A model generated the notes under the pieces. It saw nothing but the letters and a program-made list of their open reading frames with translations, searched no databases and had not been told where the DNA came from. A stretch of 64,000 nucleotides of DNA, taken from NCBI GenBank assembly GCA_963971575.1, contig OZ020618.1, forward strand, positions 49,242,509-49,306,508, given 5' to 3'. A program made the translations under genes and the position numbers. Source of the DNA: Liopterus haemorrhoidalis. Its lineage: Eukaryota; Arthropoda; Insecta; Coleoptera; Dytiscidae. Shown here piece by piece: positions 10,875 to 21,499 of this stretch. The first letter of the stretch is position 1, and each line of letters opens with the position of its first letter.

Positions 10875-11940
10875 TAAATGCAGTGCCGGCTCGTGCCGTA
10901 GAAATGTCCCCACATTTCTGTGGCTTTTCTAAGGCATTTTCAGAAGGAAGAGAGTTGATTGAAGATGAATCACGCAGCGGGAGGCCTTCATCTTCAAGAA
11001 CCGATGAAAATGTCGACAGAATCCGGGATCTTGTACGTTCAGATCGTCGGTTGACAGTCAGAATGATCGGGGAAGAGTTGAATTTGACTCACGCTACCGT
11101 TCATCGGATTTTAACCAATTAATTGGGGAGGAGAAAAATCCTCCTCAAAAATTGACAATGCGTCTTGTCACACAGCATTTTCAATAAACGAGTTTTTGGC
11201 CAGTAAAAACATTTCTGTGGCTCCTCAGCCTCCTTTTTCGACTGACTCGAGTCCTTTTTCCTCTTCCCAAGATTGAAAAATCACCTCGAGGTATGTCATT
11301 TTGGGACACTCGAAAACAATCAAACGTCCGTAATCGACCAGCTGAAAGCTTTTCCAGTATCCGAATTTCAGCACTGCTATGAGGATTGGAAGAACCGTCT
11401 CCAGTGCTGTGTGGCTTCCCAAGGAAGTTATTTTGAGGGAGACAATATTAGAATAGTATTTAACGTCCAATTTTGTATAATGGTAGAATTAGGAAATAAT
11501 TTCATTCAGCTTTTTGGACAAGTAGCGTTTATTTTAAACAACACAACGTTTCACCAACAACATTGTTGGCTTCTTCAGGTGCTATGTTAGTTAAACGTAA
11601 ATCTAACAGACTGTACATCAATCATCTCCAAGGATGGTGAAATTGCAGAATATCATATGACAATATATGAACTTGAAGTATACAGAAAATAGGAAAAACA
11701 GGAATTAAATTTTGAATATAATACTATGATGACCATAGGTAGTGACTATTAATTAAATTTACATATCAAACAAGACTAGATATAAATATACTAATGTCCA
11801 AGATTTACAAAGGTTCAATAAATAAAGAATGATAGTAAGACCGACCAACATTGGAGACAATATTGTAATTCTATTCGAATAAAAAAAAAAAAAAAATCAA
11901 AAAATCAATCCGGTTTCTTAATTTACACACCTCGTACAAT
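10875..11940 (+). mobile_element. mariner family C, copy 1, internally deleted
   Basis: The region 10883-11122 encodes the second half of the mariner DNA-binding domain (DESRSGRPSSSRTDENVDRI, LTVRMIGEELNLTHATVHRIL). It then jumps by deletion to the catalytic C-terminus (CHTAFSI, KNHLEVCHFGTLENNQTSVI, FQHCYEDWKNRL, CVASQGSYFEGDNI) in other frames. The right terminal repeat (TTTACACACCTCGTA) is at 11923-11937 and matches copy 2 at 55170. About 440 bp ending in poly(A) lies between the last codons and the terminus (11455-11900), apparently a retro-insertion of unknown type. Confidence 0.82.
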
Positions 11941-13170
11941 AGTATTTGTGTGGACGGTTTTACAAAATCTATCATTTCGGTTTATATTTAACGCATTACT
12001 CCAGAATTAGATTTTCATGTCATCTGTAGCTACATCATCTGGTCAGATTTTGTGCTATATTTTATTAAAATCGGTACAGTAATTCAAGTTATAATGAGAG
12101 TTTGTGAGAGCGGGTAAAATTAAATCCATGTTTTCCGTTCATATGTAAACTATTTTTTTTTAAATTATCAACGACAACATAGGTTCGTCAACGGCAAAAT
12201 TGGTACATGATTTATACACCTCAGAATGTCTGTTCTGTCCCCACATGCTTATAGTATTGTCTTCTGTTCTGTCCCCTAATTACGAGCAAGTATGTTGTAA
12301 GTTCCAAAAAAAAAAAAAAATTTCACTGACAACGAACTGTTCCCCGAGCGAAGACGGGCGGGCAGTTTTTAATATAAAATGTTCTAAATAGTCCGATTGC
12401 CCAATTACATTAGACTTGTTTCCATAGAGTAGTTGTAGTATTTCGAAACTAGAACCATTCAAACCACATGTGAATACAGATGTAGGATTTGTATAATTTT
12501 ATTATTAGTTTTCAGAATTATGTTTGCACATGTACTGAATGTAAACGAGGTAGAAATGCCCTAGTGCTATAACTGCTCCATTTTTCTTAACTTGTTAAAC
12601 TAATGGCAGGCGCCAAATGAAATATTTTTCTTGAAAATTTAGGAATTCATATCACACTGAAATAGGAATATTATGTAATATTTCAACACAAAAATATTGA
12701 TGTGAAGTGTGATTTTTCACACATGTCAAAATTTCGTAGGTATTTAGCAAATGGCAAAAAAATAGTATTTTTTTACTGTACTCGCTGCAAAATTATTATT
12801 TTTTAGAAAAGAAAAGTATTAACGTGGTACAAAATAAAAAAATTATCAGAGTAAACCGTCGAAGAGAAAGTATCAATATAAGCCATGTTGGAGATAATAG
12901 AGCAAGTACTTATTTAAGTTATTAAACTTAAATGAAGTAAGACCCGTAGTGACAATCTTGCCTATAGGGCTCCTATTTTCCTTACTCCGTCACTGTTTAT
13001 AATTTTCATTTTTGACATTAAATGTCAAAATACTTAAAGTTATTTAAGTGATTGCATCTATTTTTACTTGCTATTTAATAAAATAAATAAATAAATATTT
13101 AATTATAAGATTTATTTTTAAGTAAAACGAACTAATTAAAACATTTTTTTTTAATAGTTCTGTAGGATTA
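11941..13170. other. unassigned AT-rich DNA with a U1 terminus fragment
   Basis: A U1 palindromic terminus (GAAGTGTGATTTTTCACAC, then TTTCGTAGGTATTTAG) lies at about 12695-12750. A poly(A) run is at 12306-12320. No coding region was recognised. Confidence 0.5.
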
Positions 13171-13575
13171 CAGTCTGTTCCAAACGGTTAAGCGGAACTA
13201 GATTTTGCAATCTAGTTACTTTAATCGTTTAAATCGTGCTTTTTGGTCGTTTTGTTTAATCTTAGTAAATCATACTTATAATAAACATTTTTTGGTTAAG
13301 GTTAATATCATTTTAAAATGTCGTTTTCTTTATATTTTGATATTTTGTGCATTCTTAATACAAATTTCCCATTTATTTATTTTTTTGTCATTAAAATTTG
13401 TAAAAAAAATAATTTAATTTTGACATGTCATTCGTTTCTATGGTTTCATTGTTGGAATTTTAAATTTTGACATTCCAACGTGAAAAATGAAATAACCCAA
13501 GCAAGGTCCCTTCTCGTGACAACCTAAAAGAACGAAAATCCCATTTAGTTCCGCTTAACCATTTGGAACAGACTG
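13171..13575. mobile_element. TA-flanked MITE with long inverted ends
   Basis: A 405-bp element with ends CAGTCTGTTCCAAACGGTTA and TAACCATTTGGAACAGACTG, imperfect inverted repeats that extend through AAGCGGAACTA. It is flanked by TA on both sides (13169-13170 and 13576-13577), as in Tc1/mariner-class insertions. It is non-coding; a 70-codon frame inside is AT-rich noise. Related fragments are at 13594-13732 and near 36930. Confidence 0.85.
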
Positions 13576-13593
13576 TAAATGTTATGAGAGTAA

Positions 13594-13732
13594 AGTTTAT
13601 TCCAAACATTTAGGCGGAACTAGATTCTAATAACTTTTATAGTTTGATTAAAAATTTTTACCATTTTGGTAAATCAAACTTACAATTAAGAAAAACATTT
13701 TTTTTGCGTAAAGGCCCATTATAAATACTAAT
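13594..13732 (+). mobile_element. left-end fragment of the 13171 MITE family
   Basis: AAGTTTATTCCAAACATTTA followed by GGCGGAACTAGATT repeats the left end of the neighbouring MITE with mismatches. The right half is missing and is replaced by a hAT fragment at 13740. Confidence 0.65.
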
Positions 13733-13739
13733 GAAATTT

Positions 13740-13793
13740 TGTGTGCGCGGACCACCAAATACTGACCCGCGGACCACTTGTTGAGAAACACTG
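13740..13793 (+). mobile_element. right-end fragment of a hAT MITE
   Basis: GCGCGGACCACC, CCCGCGGACCAC and the terminal GTTGAGAAACACTG match the right end of the MITE at 7636-7936. The left end is absent. Confidence 0.7.
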
Positions 13794-14540
13794 CTTTAGT
13801 TAACGATCCAAATTTCTTCTAAGACGTAATTGATTTTTGGGATTCCTTTTTCCGGTCTTCCTCAATTAGACACAAAATTGATACTTTCAGATCAATTCTG
13901 TAAAAAGTTCCTGTGTAATAACGTTACTATAAGATAAAATATTATAAAAAGTATGACTTTCATTCATGATAGTAACTGACCTTGCTCATAGTGACAATTT
14001 TAGTTTCTATGATCATAGTAACTGAGTTACAAAATTGGTCTGTTTGTCTCTGGTGCTGATATACCATGGTCCGGCTTTGGATAGAACCCAAGAAAAGAAA
14101 GAGATAATTTTATTATTATTTTTTAAAAAATATTTTTTAAGAACTGTAGCACTGTAATACGGAAGTCTTTTATAAAGTTAATATTTTCTTTTCCCACGAC
14201 AATAAACCACGGGTTGTCATTGATGGTTTATTACCATATAATTGCATGTAATTTGTTTGTGTTGCAAAATAGAAGTGGAAAATTTGGCCAGTCCCTGGTG
14301 TTATGACCAGGTGACCAGGTAATATTTATGGGCAGGACACAGGTAGTGAATATCGACACTTGTTCCCAAGGAAGTCAGGTATTGACACCTGTGTCCTATA
14401 AAAGATGTCATAAATGAAAAATTTGAAAAGGAAATTTGATTAACCATTGTATAAAAATAACAAAGATCTGGATATAAAAAATTATAGGTACTACTAAGGT
14501 GATTGGAAAAAATCGCGACCTGATAATAAAAGACTATATT
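13794..14540. other. unassigned DNA with a small hairpin
   Basis: At 14334-14398 AGGACACAGGT and ACCTGTGTCCT form an inverted pair, possibly a tiny foldback repeat. Nothing else was recognised. Confidence 0.4.
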
Positions 14541-14544
14541 TTTA

Positions 14545-15440
14545 TTTTTTAATTAGGTTTTTTTTTAAATCCAATTTCCTTGAACTTCAACACAGTTTGT
14601 CCAGCGATGTTCCAATGTCATTATACTATTCAAGAAGATCAAGTCCTCAAATCTCTTAAAATAGCGTTTAACTATTCAAATGATGATCTACGACGGCAGG
14701 TCAAAAAGATCGCGGAATGGAGTGGAAGAAGGCTAAAAAAAATATTATTTTTCTTTTCAATATACTCTCCTTTCAATAAACTCAGTTTTGTCCATAGTTG
14801 GGGTGCTCTACACGTTTTTCTTGTTTATTCAGCAATATCTCACAGTCTAATGAAGCAACCAAGTTGAAACTATAGTGCGTTCGAAGGTGAGTTTGCAGTA
14901 TAGTTCTTATGGAAAATGGGAGCGGTGTTGCCAAATGTTGTAAAAGTGTCAAATGTGTCAATTATAATAATATGAAAAACTCGTATTATTTACAAAAATC
15001 AACTCTTATAAAACTCAAAATAACACTCAACAAAAACAAATGGCCATTTGTAGAATACTGCATCTTCACAGATCAGCGCGTTTTAGAGCTGGCAACGTCG
15101 ACTAGCAAGAAAAGGATAGCGTCATTCTGTAAACCCATTAGAGAGTATGAAAAAGAACTACTCCATATGCCCTGTACTGCAAACTCACCTTCGAACGCAC
15201 TATAGTTACAGTTACTTACGATGAGTCATAGAATTGAACTACCTGCACAGTTTTGCACAAACCCTTTCATTCCGCGAACTTTTTTACCTCTCCTCGTAGA
15301 AGCGGCTTCTAGCTCCGCATTTGAAGAAAAGTGGTAGTCATCAAGAAATTTTGTGAGGTATGAAGATCGACAGAAGTCAGACGGAGCTAAATCAGGTGAA
15401 TAATACAGATGGGACAGCAAATCATATTTCAATTAGGCGA
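14545..15440 (-). mobile_element. mariner fragment split by an insertion
   Basis: On the minus strand, 15226-15432 gives a catalytic-domain piece (YYSPDLAPSDF, KFLDDYHFSSNAELEAA). The C-terminal end of a mariner transposase (LEHRWTNCVEVQGNWI) lies at 14560-14625. Between them lie about 600 bp that include the MITE at 14868-15207. Only the third catalytic Asp region remains. The subfamily is uncertain. Confidence 0.7.
14868..15207. mobile_element. MITE with about 33-bp perfect inverted ends
   Basis: The left end starts AACTATAGTGCGTTCGAAGG and continues through TGAGTTTGCAGTA. The right end is its exact inverse ending CGCACTATAGTT. The 340-bp element sits inside a mariner fragment. No clear target duplication is visible. 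A 98-codon frame inside (14909-15205) matches nothing I know. Confidence 0.82.
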
Positions 15441-16825
15441 TTTTAGATATTGAAATGATACATGTTTGGGAACATGCTGTATTCTGATAAAAAATAATAT
15501 TATTTTTGACCAACCTAGTATTTTTTCAAGATTCTTCTTTGTTGCTCCAAAAGGTTCGCAAAGTATTTGCCCATTATTGTCTGGCAATTTGGAAGGTAAT
15601 CAATGAGCAATATATCCTTTCATACCAGAAAATGGAAACCTTTCCTGCATATGGAATTGGCTTTCTCCACGACCACTATAGAATTTACCAATTTTGACTA
15701 CAGAAAGTTAATATTCTAACACAAGAGTTGGAATGTTATTCTAAAGCACCTATCTTCTTATGCATTTTGCATGTATTTCATTCCATCACTTGTTATGGAA
15801 TAACTATTCCATACTTGTTGTCTTTTGTTTTTGTAGGGTTACATTAAGATATATGCAACGTTTACATTAAATAAATGCAACATAACTTCCTAACCTAAAA
15901 TAGAGGCCGATGTGCGGCAAATTAAATTAAAATTAACAAACAAATAATAAATTTAAAAAAATTGTTTAATTAATTGATTAATTTGTTATGTAATATAAAT
16001 TATTTTTTAAGATAAAATGTTTGTTAAAATAATTATTTGTTAATTTATTTTTCTTTTTGGTGGTCGTGGAGAAAGTAGGGTCTGTGACTCGGTTGGAATG
16101 TACTATTCTTTGGTGGTAAAGAATCACAATGTTACCATTGTTTTGACTCATGTTTTTTTTTTTTTTCTGGCTTGTAGTTGTGGATCCCGGTTCTTTATAC
16201 CGTTAAAAATATCTATTGACGCGTTTTATAGCAGGTAGCTATGAATTAAATGTTATAACTCAAGTCTTATTTTTAAAAGTACGAGAAGTTTAACATTTTT
16301 ATTTGTAGAGTAAAATACTCGATCTTTTCTAATTTAACTTCCTTCGTATCTCCTATAACAAAAAAGTAAGCAATGTTTAAACTGTTCCCAAAAATTCTGT
16401 GTATAGTAACGTGTATATGAAACTTGGAGAATTTTCTTAGCGAGTTGTTCCCCTAATTTCCAGTAACTAGGATGAGCGGATCCGGAGCCGGAGCGTGCTT
16501 GGTGCTTGGTGCTTGGTATGACGGTACATTTTCATTAGCGGCCGCCGCAAGTAGGCAGTAGGCCGGGATTAAACTCACAAGGGCGTTGTTAAGAGAAGTA
16601 TCTTTCTACATTTCATAGCACGACACAATTAACGCAAAGTAATTGCAATATTACATTATTATATATGTTAAAAGACATTTTACAAAACAAAAGATGGAGT
16701 TTTTTTTATCCGCAGAATTAATCTTTTAAAAGAGTAAGATTGAGAGGAAGACGGTAACGGTCGATGGAACATATAATGATGTTGAAGGAATTGTAAAAAG
16801 GTTTTGGTATACAGGTGCCCCAACC
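15441..16825. other. unassigned DNA
   Basis: AT-rich sequence with a poly(T) run near 16154 and a short GGAGCCGGAGCG / TGCTTGGTGCTTGG low-complexity patch at 16480-16518. No gene or element terminus was recognised. Confidence 0.45.
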
Positions 16826-17247
16826 AAGAGGCTCACCATTGCTATCTTTGTTAATAATATACATAGATAGAGATTCGGTTAAATGGACAAAGTTTGGGTA
16901 TTTTTTGTAGGAAATATTATGACAAAATATTTTTATATGTTTCGTTGACCAGATATTTTGAATATAAACATTTTTTTAAATGGAATACCTGTATATTATT
17001 AGGCCATTGAAATAACGATTTTTTTTTTGTCTTTATAAAAAACTAAACATGTTTATAATGAAATTTTTTTAATAACGGAGATATCAACGTTACAAACTTA
17101 TTCAAATAGTACGATTAAAAACTTACATATAATAAAAACAAAAGTAAAAATTACCAAGTATTTTGGTTACAAATATTGTTCGAATAAATATCCATTACTG
17201 TTTAAACACAATCTTATTCTTTATTTTATGTTTCGCATTACATTGCG

Positions 17248-17442
17248 CAGTGGCGCACCCAGGGAGTCCCCTCCCCCTAAGATGGAAGGAAATAAAAATA
17301 AAAACACACAAACACACTAGAAAATTTTAAAAATAGAGATGAGGACCTTTTTTTAGGTCATCACTTTATATTTTCATAATTTAAATAATTTTCGTTCGCC
17401 CCCCCCCCCCCCCCCCAACAAAAATTCCTGGGTGTGCCACTG
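17248..17442. mobile_element. hAT MITE, CAGTGGCGCACCC family, copy 1
   Basis: A 195-bp element with ends CAGTGGCGCACCCAGG and CCTGGGTGTGCCACTG. The exact 8-bp duplication ACATTGCG is at 17240-17247 and 17443-17450. It contains a poly(C) run near 17400-17416. Relatives are at 30612-30837 and 51500-51782. Confidence 0.95.
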
Positions 17443-17779
17443 ACATTGCGTAACATATTTTTAGAAATTTTGTTGCAAGCAAGAGATATTTTATTTTTTA
17501 GTTTGTCTAAATTATTAATTGGATCTCTATAGATTGTATTTTTCAGAAATCCCCAAACAAAAAATCTAAAGATGTTAAATCAGGAGATCTAGGAGGCCAG
17601 TTATTAGGTCCGTTAGTACCAATCCACTAGTCGACATTTTTATTTTGTAAGTAATTATTTACAAGATAGGCATTATGTGCAGGTGCACCACCATGTTGAA
17701 AATACTTCAAATTAATTCCGTTAGCTATGGGCACATTGTCATATAAATCTTGAAAACTATTTTCCAAAAAATCTACATA

Positions 17780-18235
17780 CAGTAATTTCCCGCCACTCGA
17801 CGTTAATTCGTTCTGAAAAAGCGTCGAGTAGCGATTACGTCGAGTGGCGAGTCGAATTTTTCCATACGAAATAAGGGGAATCATATGTACATATATACAT
17901 ATACATATAAGGAAATACATATATGTATATGTTTTCCTTTTAGCTATGCTTGCATTTCTATCCTTTGGACCCGTAATTATAAATATAAATCACATATTTT
18001 AGCAAAAAACAAAAAGTTCATAGCTGCACTAAATCTGAGTTGTTGTCGTCAAGATATCTAGACGCGGACTGCTGGCCATGCGTTCATTTTGCTTTGTTTA
18101 CCAAAATATGTATCACGTGATCGGTACTCGATCACGCGTCGGATAGCGATGCTTCCGTCGACTCTCACTCTCGACATTTACGTCGAGTGGCGAAAACGTC
18201 GAGCTACGAGGCAGTCGAGTAACGGGGTATTACTA
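17780..18235. mobile_element. Tigger/pogo-like MITE, copy 1
   Basis: A 456-bp element beginning CAGTAATTTCCCGCCACTCG and ending GGGGTATTACTA, flanked by TA on both sides. GTCGAGTGGCGA-type blocks recur near both ends. It matches the 441-bp copy at 31633-32073 in inverse orientation and the half copy at 43704-43855. It is non-coding. Confidence 0.88.
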
Positions 18236-18724
18236 TACTTTACAGTAGTCAAATTTCCTTTATAGAAATACAGCTCTATTTCGTAGAATTCCAAGTATGT
18301 GTATTTTTTTTGTAAAATATCTATTGCTTCCAGCACAATTTCTAAAAATATGTTACGCAATGTAATGCGAAAAAATAAAGAATAAGATTGTGTTTAAACA
18401 ATAATGGATATTTATTCGAACAATATTTGTAACCAAAATATTTGGTAATTTATACTTTTGTTTTTATTATATTTAAGTTTTTGATCGTACTATATTTATA
18501 AGTTTGTAACATGTTTAGTATTTTATAAAGACAAAAAAAATCGTTGTTCCAATGGCCTACCAATATACAGGGTATTCCATTTTAAAAAACGTTTATTTTC
18601 AAAATATCTGGTCAACGAAACATCTAAAAATATTTTTGAGTCAGTCATGATATTTCCTATGTAAAATAATCGAACTTTGTTTAACTGAAAATGTATCTAT
18701 AATATTAAGAAAGATAGCAATGGC

Positions 18725-18835
18725 GAGACTCAAAAAGCCCATGCTTGAAGACCAAAAGGTAGACCTTGGGCAAGATGGAGAGACAAATTGAAAGAAGACT
18801 TGATTCCTCAGGTCTTACAGTCTTACCTCATAAAA
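18725..18835 (+). pseudogene. LINE ORF2 C-terminal fragment
   Basis: The frame around 18757-18820 reads KGRPWARWRDKLKEDLIPQ. This is the (G)RP..RW.D.(V/L)..D motif near the C-terminus of many insect non-LTR retrotransposon polyproteins. It abuts the outer end of the Tc1-like inverted arm. The rest of the element is missing. Confidence 0.6.
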
Positions 18836-19569
18836 TTAATTTAGCGATGCTATTTGTGAATGACGTAAAGATTCATCGTTTGAACGTGATCGTTTTGTCA
18901 GTTTTGCGGGTGACACATTGACTTTGTTCCTCGTATGATCGTGTTTTGTAAATAAAGTACATCTGAGTGGGAAACAAAGAACATAAAAGCGTCGGCTGGT
19001 AGCAATGCTGCTTCTGCTAAACTCCAAAGCCGATTTCAATCGATTCCAACTGATTCCAACGGGTAATTTAATAGAAAGCTAAAAGCGCAGGGTACGTATT
19101 GAAATCAGGACGTTTAAAAATCACCACTGATTGAAATTTAATCTCACAGTTGGTTAAAATTCACTTTGACATTCAGCGTTTGATCTTCCTGTGTGAAATT
19201 TCCGGCGAATTTTAAATTTAATTGCCCGCAACATTAGTTTAATTACGTTGTGTAATTAGGTTCCGCTTTCTCGACATAAAATACTGTCCAGCAGAAAGGG
19301 ATTCCTGTTTTCTATCATTTTGACAACTTTTGTTTTATTATCTCAACTCCTAACTTTTGTTAGCGTTGATTATTTTGCTTATGGTATTAGGTTCTAAAAC
19401 AATGACAAACAAATTATATTTGCAACTGTCAAATTCTAATTTAATTATATAGTTTACTGTGTTTAGTTTTTAGAGTTTCGTAGGTAAAATCAAGGAAGCC
19501 TTATACAAGAACTACCTTTTAGGTTTTTACAAAAACTAAGAAAGAAAAAAAATGGACCGGTGTTACGTA
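18836..19569. other. unassigned DNA
   Basis: No gene was recognised. GAGTTTCGTAGGTAAAATCA near 19473 resembles the start motif of the U2 repeat. Confidence 0.4.
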
Positions 19570-20744
19570 TAGTCGGATTGCTGATAAGTGACTGTTACAT
19601 GTATGTATCAAGTAGTGCATTTTAAAAATGTTTTTTTTTATTTGTCTTATTTGTCAGTGTCTGTTAATAATATTAATTAATAGAGCTTGCGGCCAATTAT
19701 TAAATTCAAATACTTTAATTTTAAATCTGCTGGAATATTTTAATTCCAAAAAAGAGAACAATGGCCCACTTATTTCTCTATCTTATGTCCATCAAAGAGT
19801 ACCAGCTGCCTTAAAGATTTCGGAATCAACAATTCGTAGAATTATAAAATGTAATAAATATGAACTTCTCACTAACAAAAATACGAGAAAACGAAGGAAA
19901 TTATAATCTGAACCAGTTTATTTTATTGATACATTGGCACAAACGTATGGTCATGAAGTTCTAAGATTACCTCCTTATCACTGCCAGTTTAACCCCATTG
20001 AACTAATTTGGGGTATAACAAAATATTATTATGATAGACATATTGGTCAAAACGGATATAGTGATAATGAAGTTTTGAAAATGTGGCAAGTAGCCTGTAA
20101 TCTGAAACTTGGGCAAAATCTGTTAAAAAAATCGAAAATTTAATAAATGAATGGTGGGAAAGGTACAGGATTGTTGATGATATTAATCCAATAATAATAA
20201 ATACAAGAAATGACAGCGATAGTTCAGATGACGACGATATCATGCATTACAGTAACTTTTTTTTAAATAATTTTTTTTTTAATAAATTTTTTTTAAATAA
20301 AAATAAACATTTAAATACAACTTGTAGCAATATATTATATGAATAAATATATTTTTACTTAATATTTTATTATTTTGTACTTAGGGGAAACATAAAAATT
20401 TAATTTTATTAAGCAACAAATTATAATCCAAAATTTACGTATGAGTATTATATAATTATTATAATTATTTATAATTATTACCTTAAAATTAATAATTTTG
20501 TTTGTTTGAGTACTGCTGTGAATTTATTTTCGTGCTCTAATTAGTAGATATATCTATTAATCATGCCGTTTCTTTCTAATGCTTTGTTTTTTATTAAAAT
20601 AATTTGGAAGGTTAGTTGTCAACTTGCGTCACTATACGTTACTATGGGTATGCAAATAATTATAATGATATAGACAGAGAAAGCATATAGTATTCTATAT
20701 CGATACTTGTAGCAACGAACAGTCACCTATTAGCAATCCGACTA
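19570..20744 (+). mobile_element. IS630/Tc1-like element with internally deleted transposase
   Basis: Terminal repeats start TAGTCGGATTGCTGATAAGT at the left. The inverted right end reads TAGTCGGATTGCTAATAGGT on the other strand, and TA flanks both sides. The N-terminal HTH-like part lies at 19690-19905. The catalytic C-terminus follows at 19920-20240: TYGHEVLRLPPYHCQFNPIE, LIWG, then after a frameshift EWWERYRIVDDINP and an acidic tail. The segment with the first two catalytic Asp residues is deleted, so the copy cannot be autonomous. The C-terminal motifs are typical of an IS630-like family common in arthropods. Confidence 0.82.
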
Positions 20745-21499
20745 TATTAGTAAAGTATCGGAAGATTATTATCGATACTAAAATCGCGATATTGAATGAA
20801 AAATATCGATACTGGTATCGTATCAGTAGTATCGGAACATCCTTAGCTGTACATTGTTTCGCCATAGATGCAACATATCAGTGATCGAGTGGTGGGTTTG
20901 TCTGAGGATGGCTTTCACCATCTGTTACATAATTCAATATCCCCGCAATGGCGGTAAGTAGAGCGCACCCTGTCTTCTCCCGAGTGTATATACAACATCG
21001 TGTAGTATTCTGACCGTGAAATTGTTTTGATTAATCTGTTTGAAGCAGGATTCCGTCGCCCTGCAACCCAGAACAGATAATAGTACCAGTAATGCATGCC
21101 CCAAGCCTTTGTCACGGACATGTCACATGAGATATGTTTTTTTAACCAGGATTCTTAAAGCTGGATTAACTTTAATGTTACTTTAAATTATTCGTTGATA
21201 GTACATCAATATTTTAGCTTGATTTTACAAACAGTGGATTTCAGTCGAACTATTTTTTGCTAGAATATAAGACATATGTCAGATAGTCGTTGATACTTAA
21301 GAGGCAAGTATCGCGAAGAAAAAGTTCAGCTTTCAGCTGATTTTTAGCAATAACTAAAATATTTACAGCAATATGAAACACAATCACATGTTTATCGTTT
21401 TTTAAGGTTTTGTAGGTATGATCAAAATGCCTTTATACCAGTGGTGTGAGCACCACTCGACCTTATGAGTAAGGTCGAATGATTTAAAGTCGATCGCCA
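20745..21499. other. unassigned DNA with ATCGATA-rich patch
   Basis: 20757-20850 is rich in TATCGATA words and ends CGGAACATCC, like a degenerate hAT end. 21400-21440 carries the U2 start motif (AAGGTTTTGTAGGTATGATC). A 68-codon minus-strand frame at 20915-21121 has no recognised domain. Confidence 0.4.

Larger units (their letters stand above)
16826..18740. mobile_element. inverted pair of Tc1-like element ends with two nested MITEs
   Basis: The left arm (16826-17495, minus the MITE at 17248-17442) and the right arm (about 18310-18740) are inverted copies. Both encode the C-terminal end of the same Tc1/mariner-superfamily transposase (NMLRNVMR, then CLNSNGYLFEQYL in the left copy), pointing outward. 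The left copy extends inward on the minus strand through FQHGGAPAHNAYLVNNYL and WIGTNGPNNWPPRSPDL (17500-17720). The usual QDGAP is HGGAP, so a catalytic Asp is lost, and a stop precedes WIG. The middle is occupied by a Tigger-like MITE. Confidence 0.7.

Noticed and set aside
11455..11900. Penelope-like or SINE retro-insertion in mariner C copy 1
   Set aside because: A CACCTGAAGAAGCCAACAA-like tail on the minus strand and terminal poly(A) are suggestive, but the boundaries and target duplication are unclear, so it was not given its own feature.
14909..15205. 98-codon frame inside the MITE, considered as a THAP-like protein
   Set aside because: Only loose Cys spacing, and the frame runs into the terminal repeat. 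Not supported.
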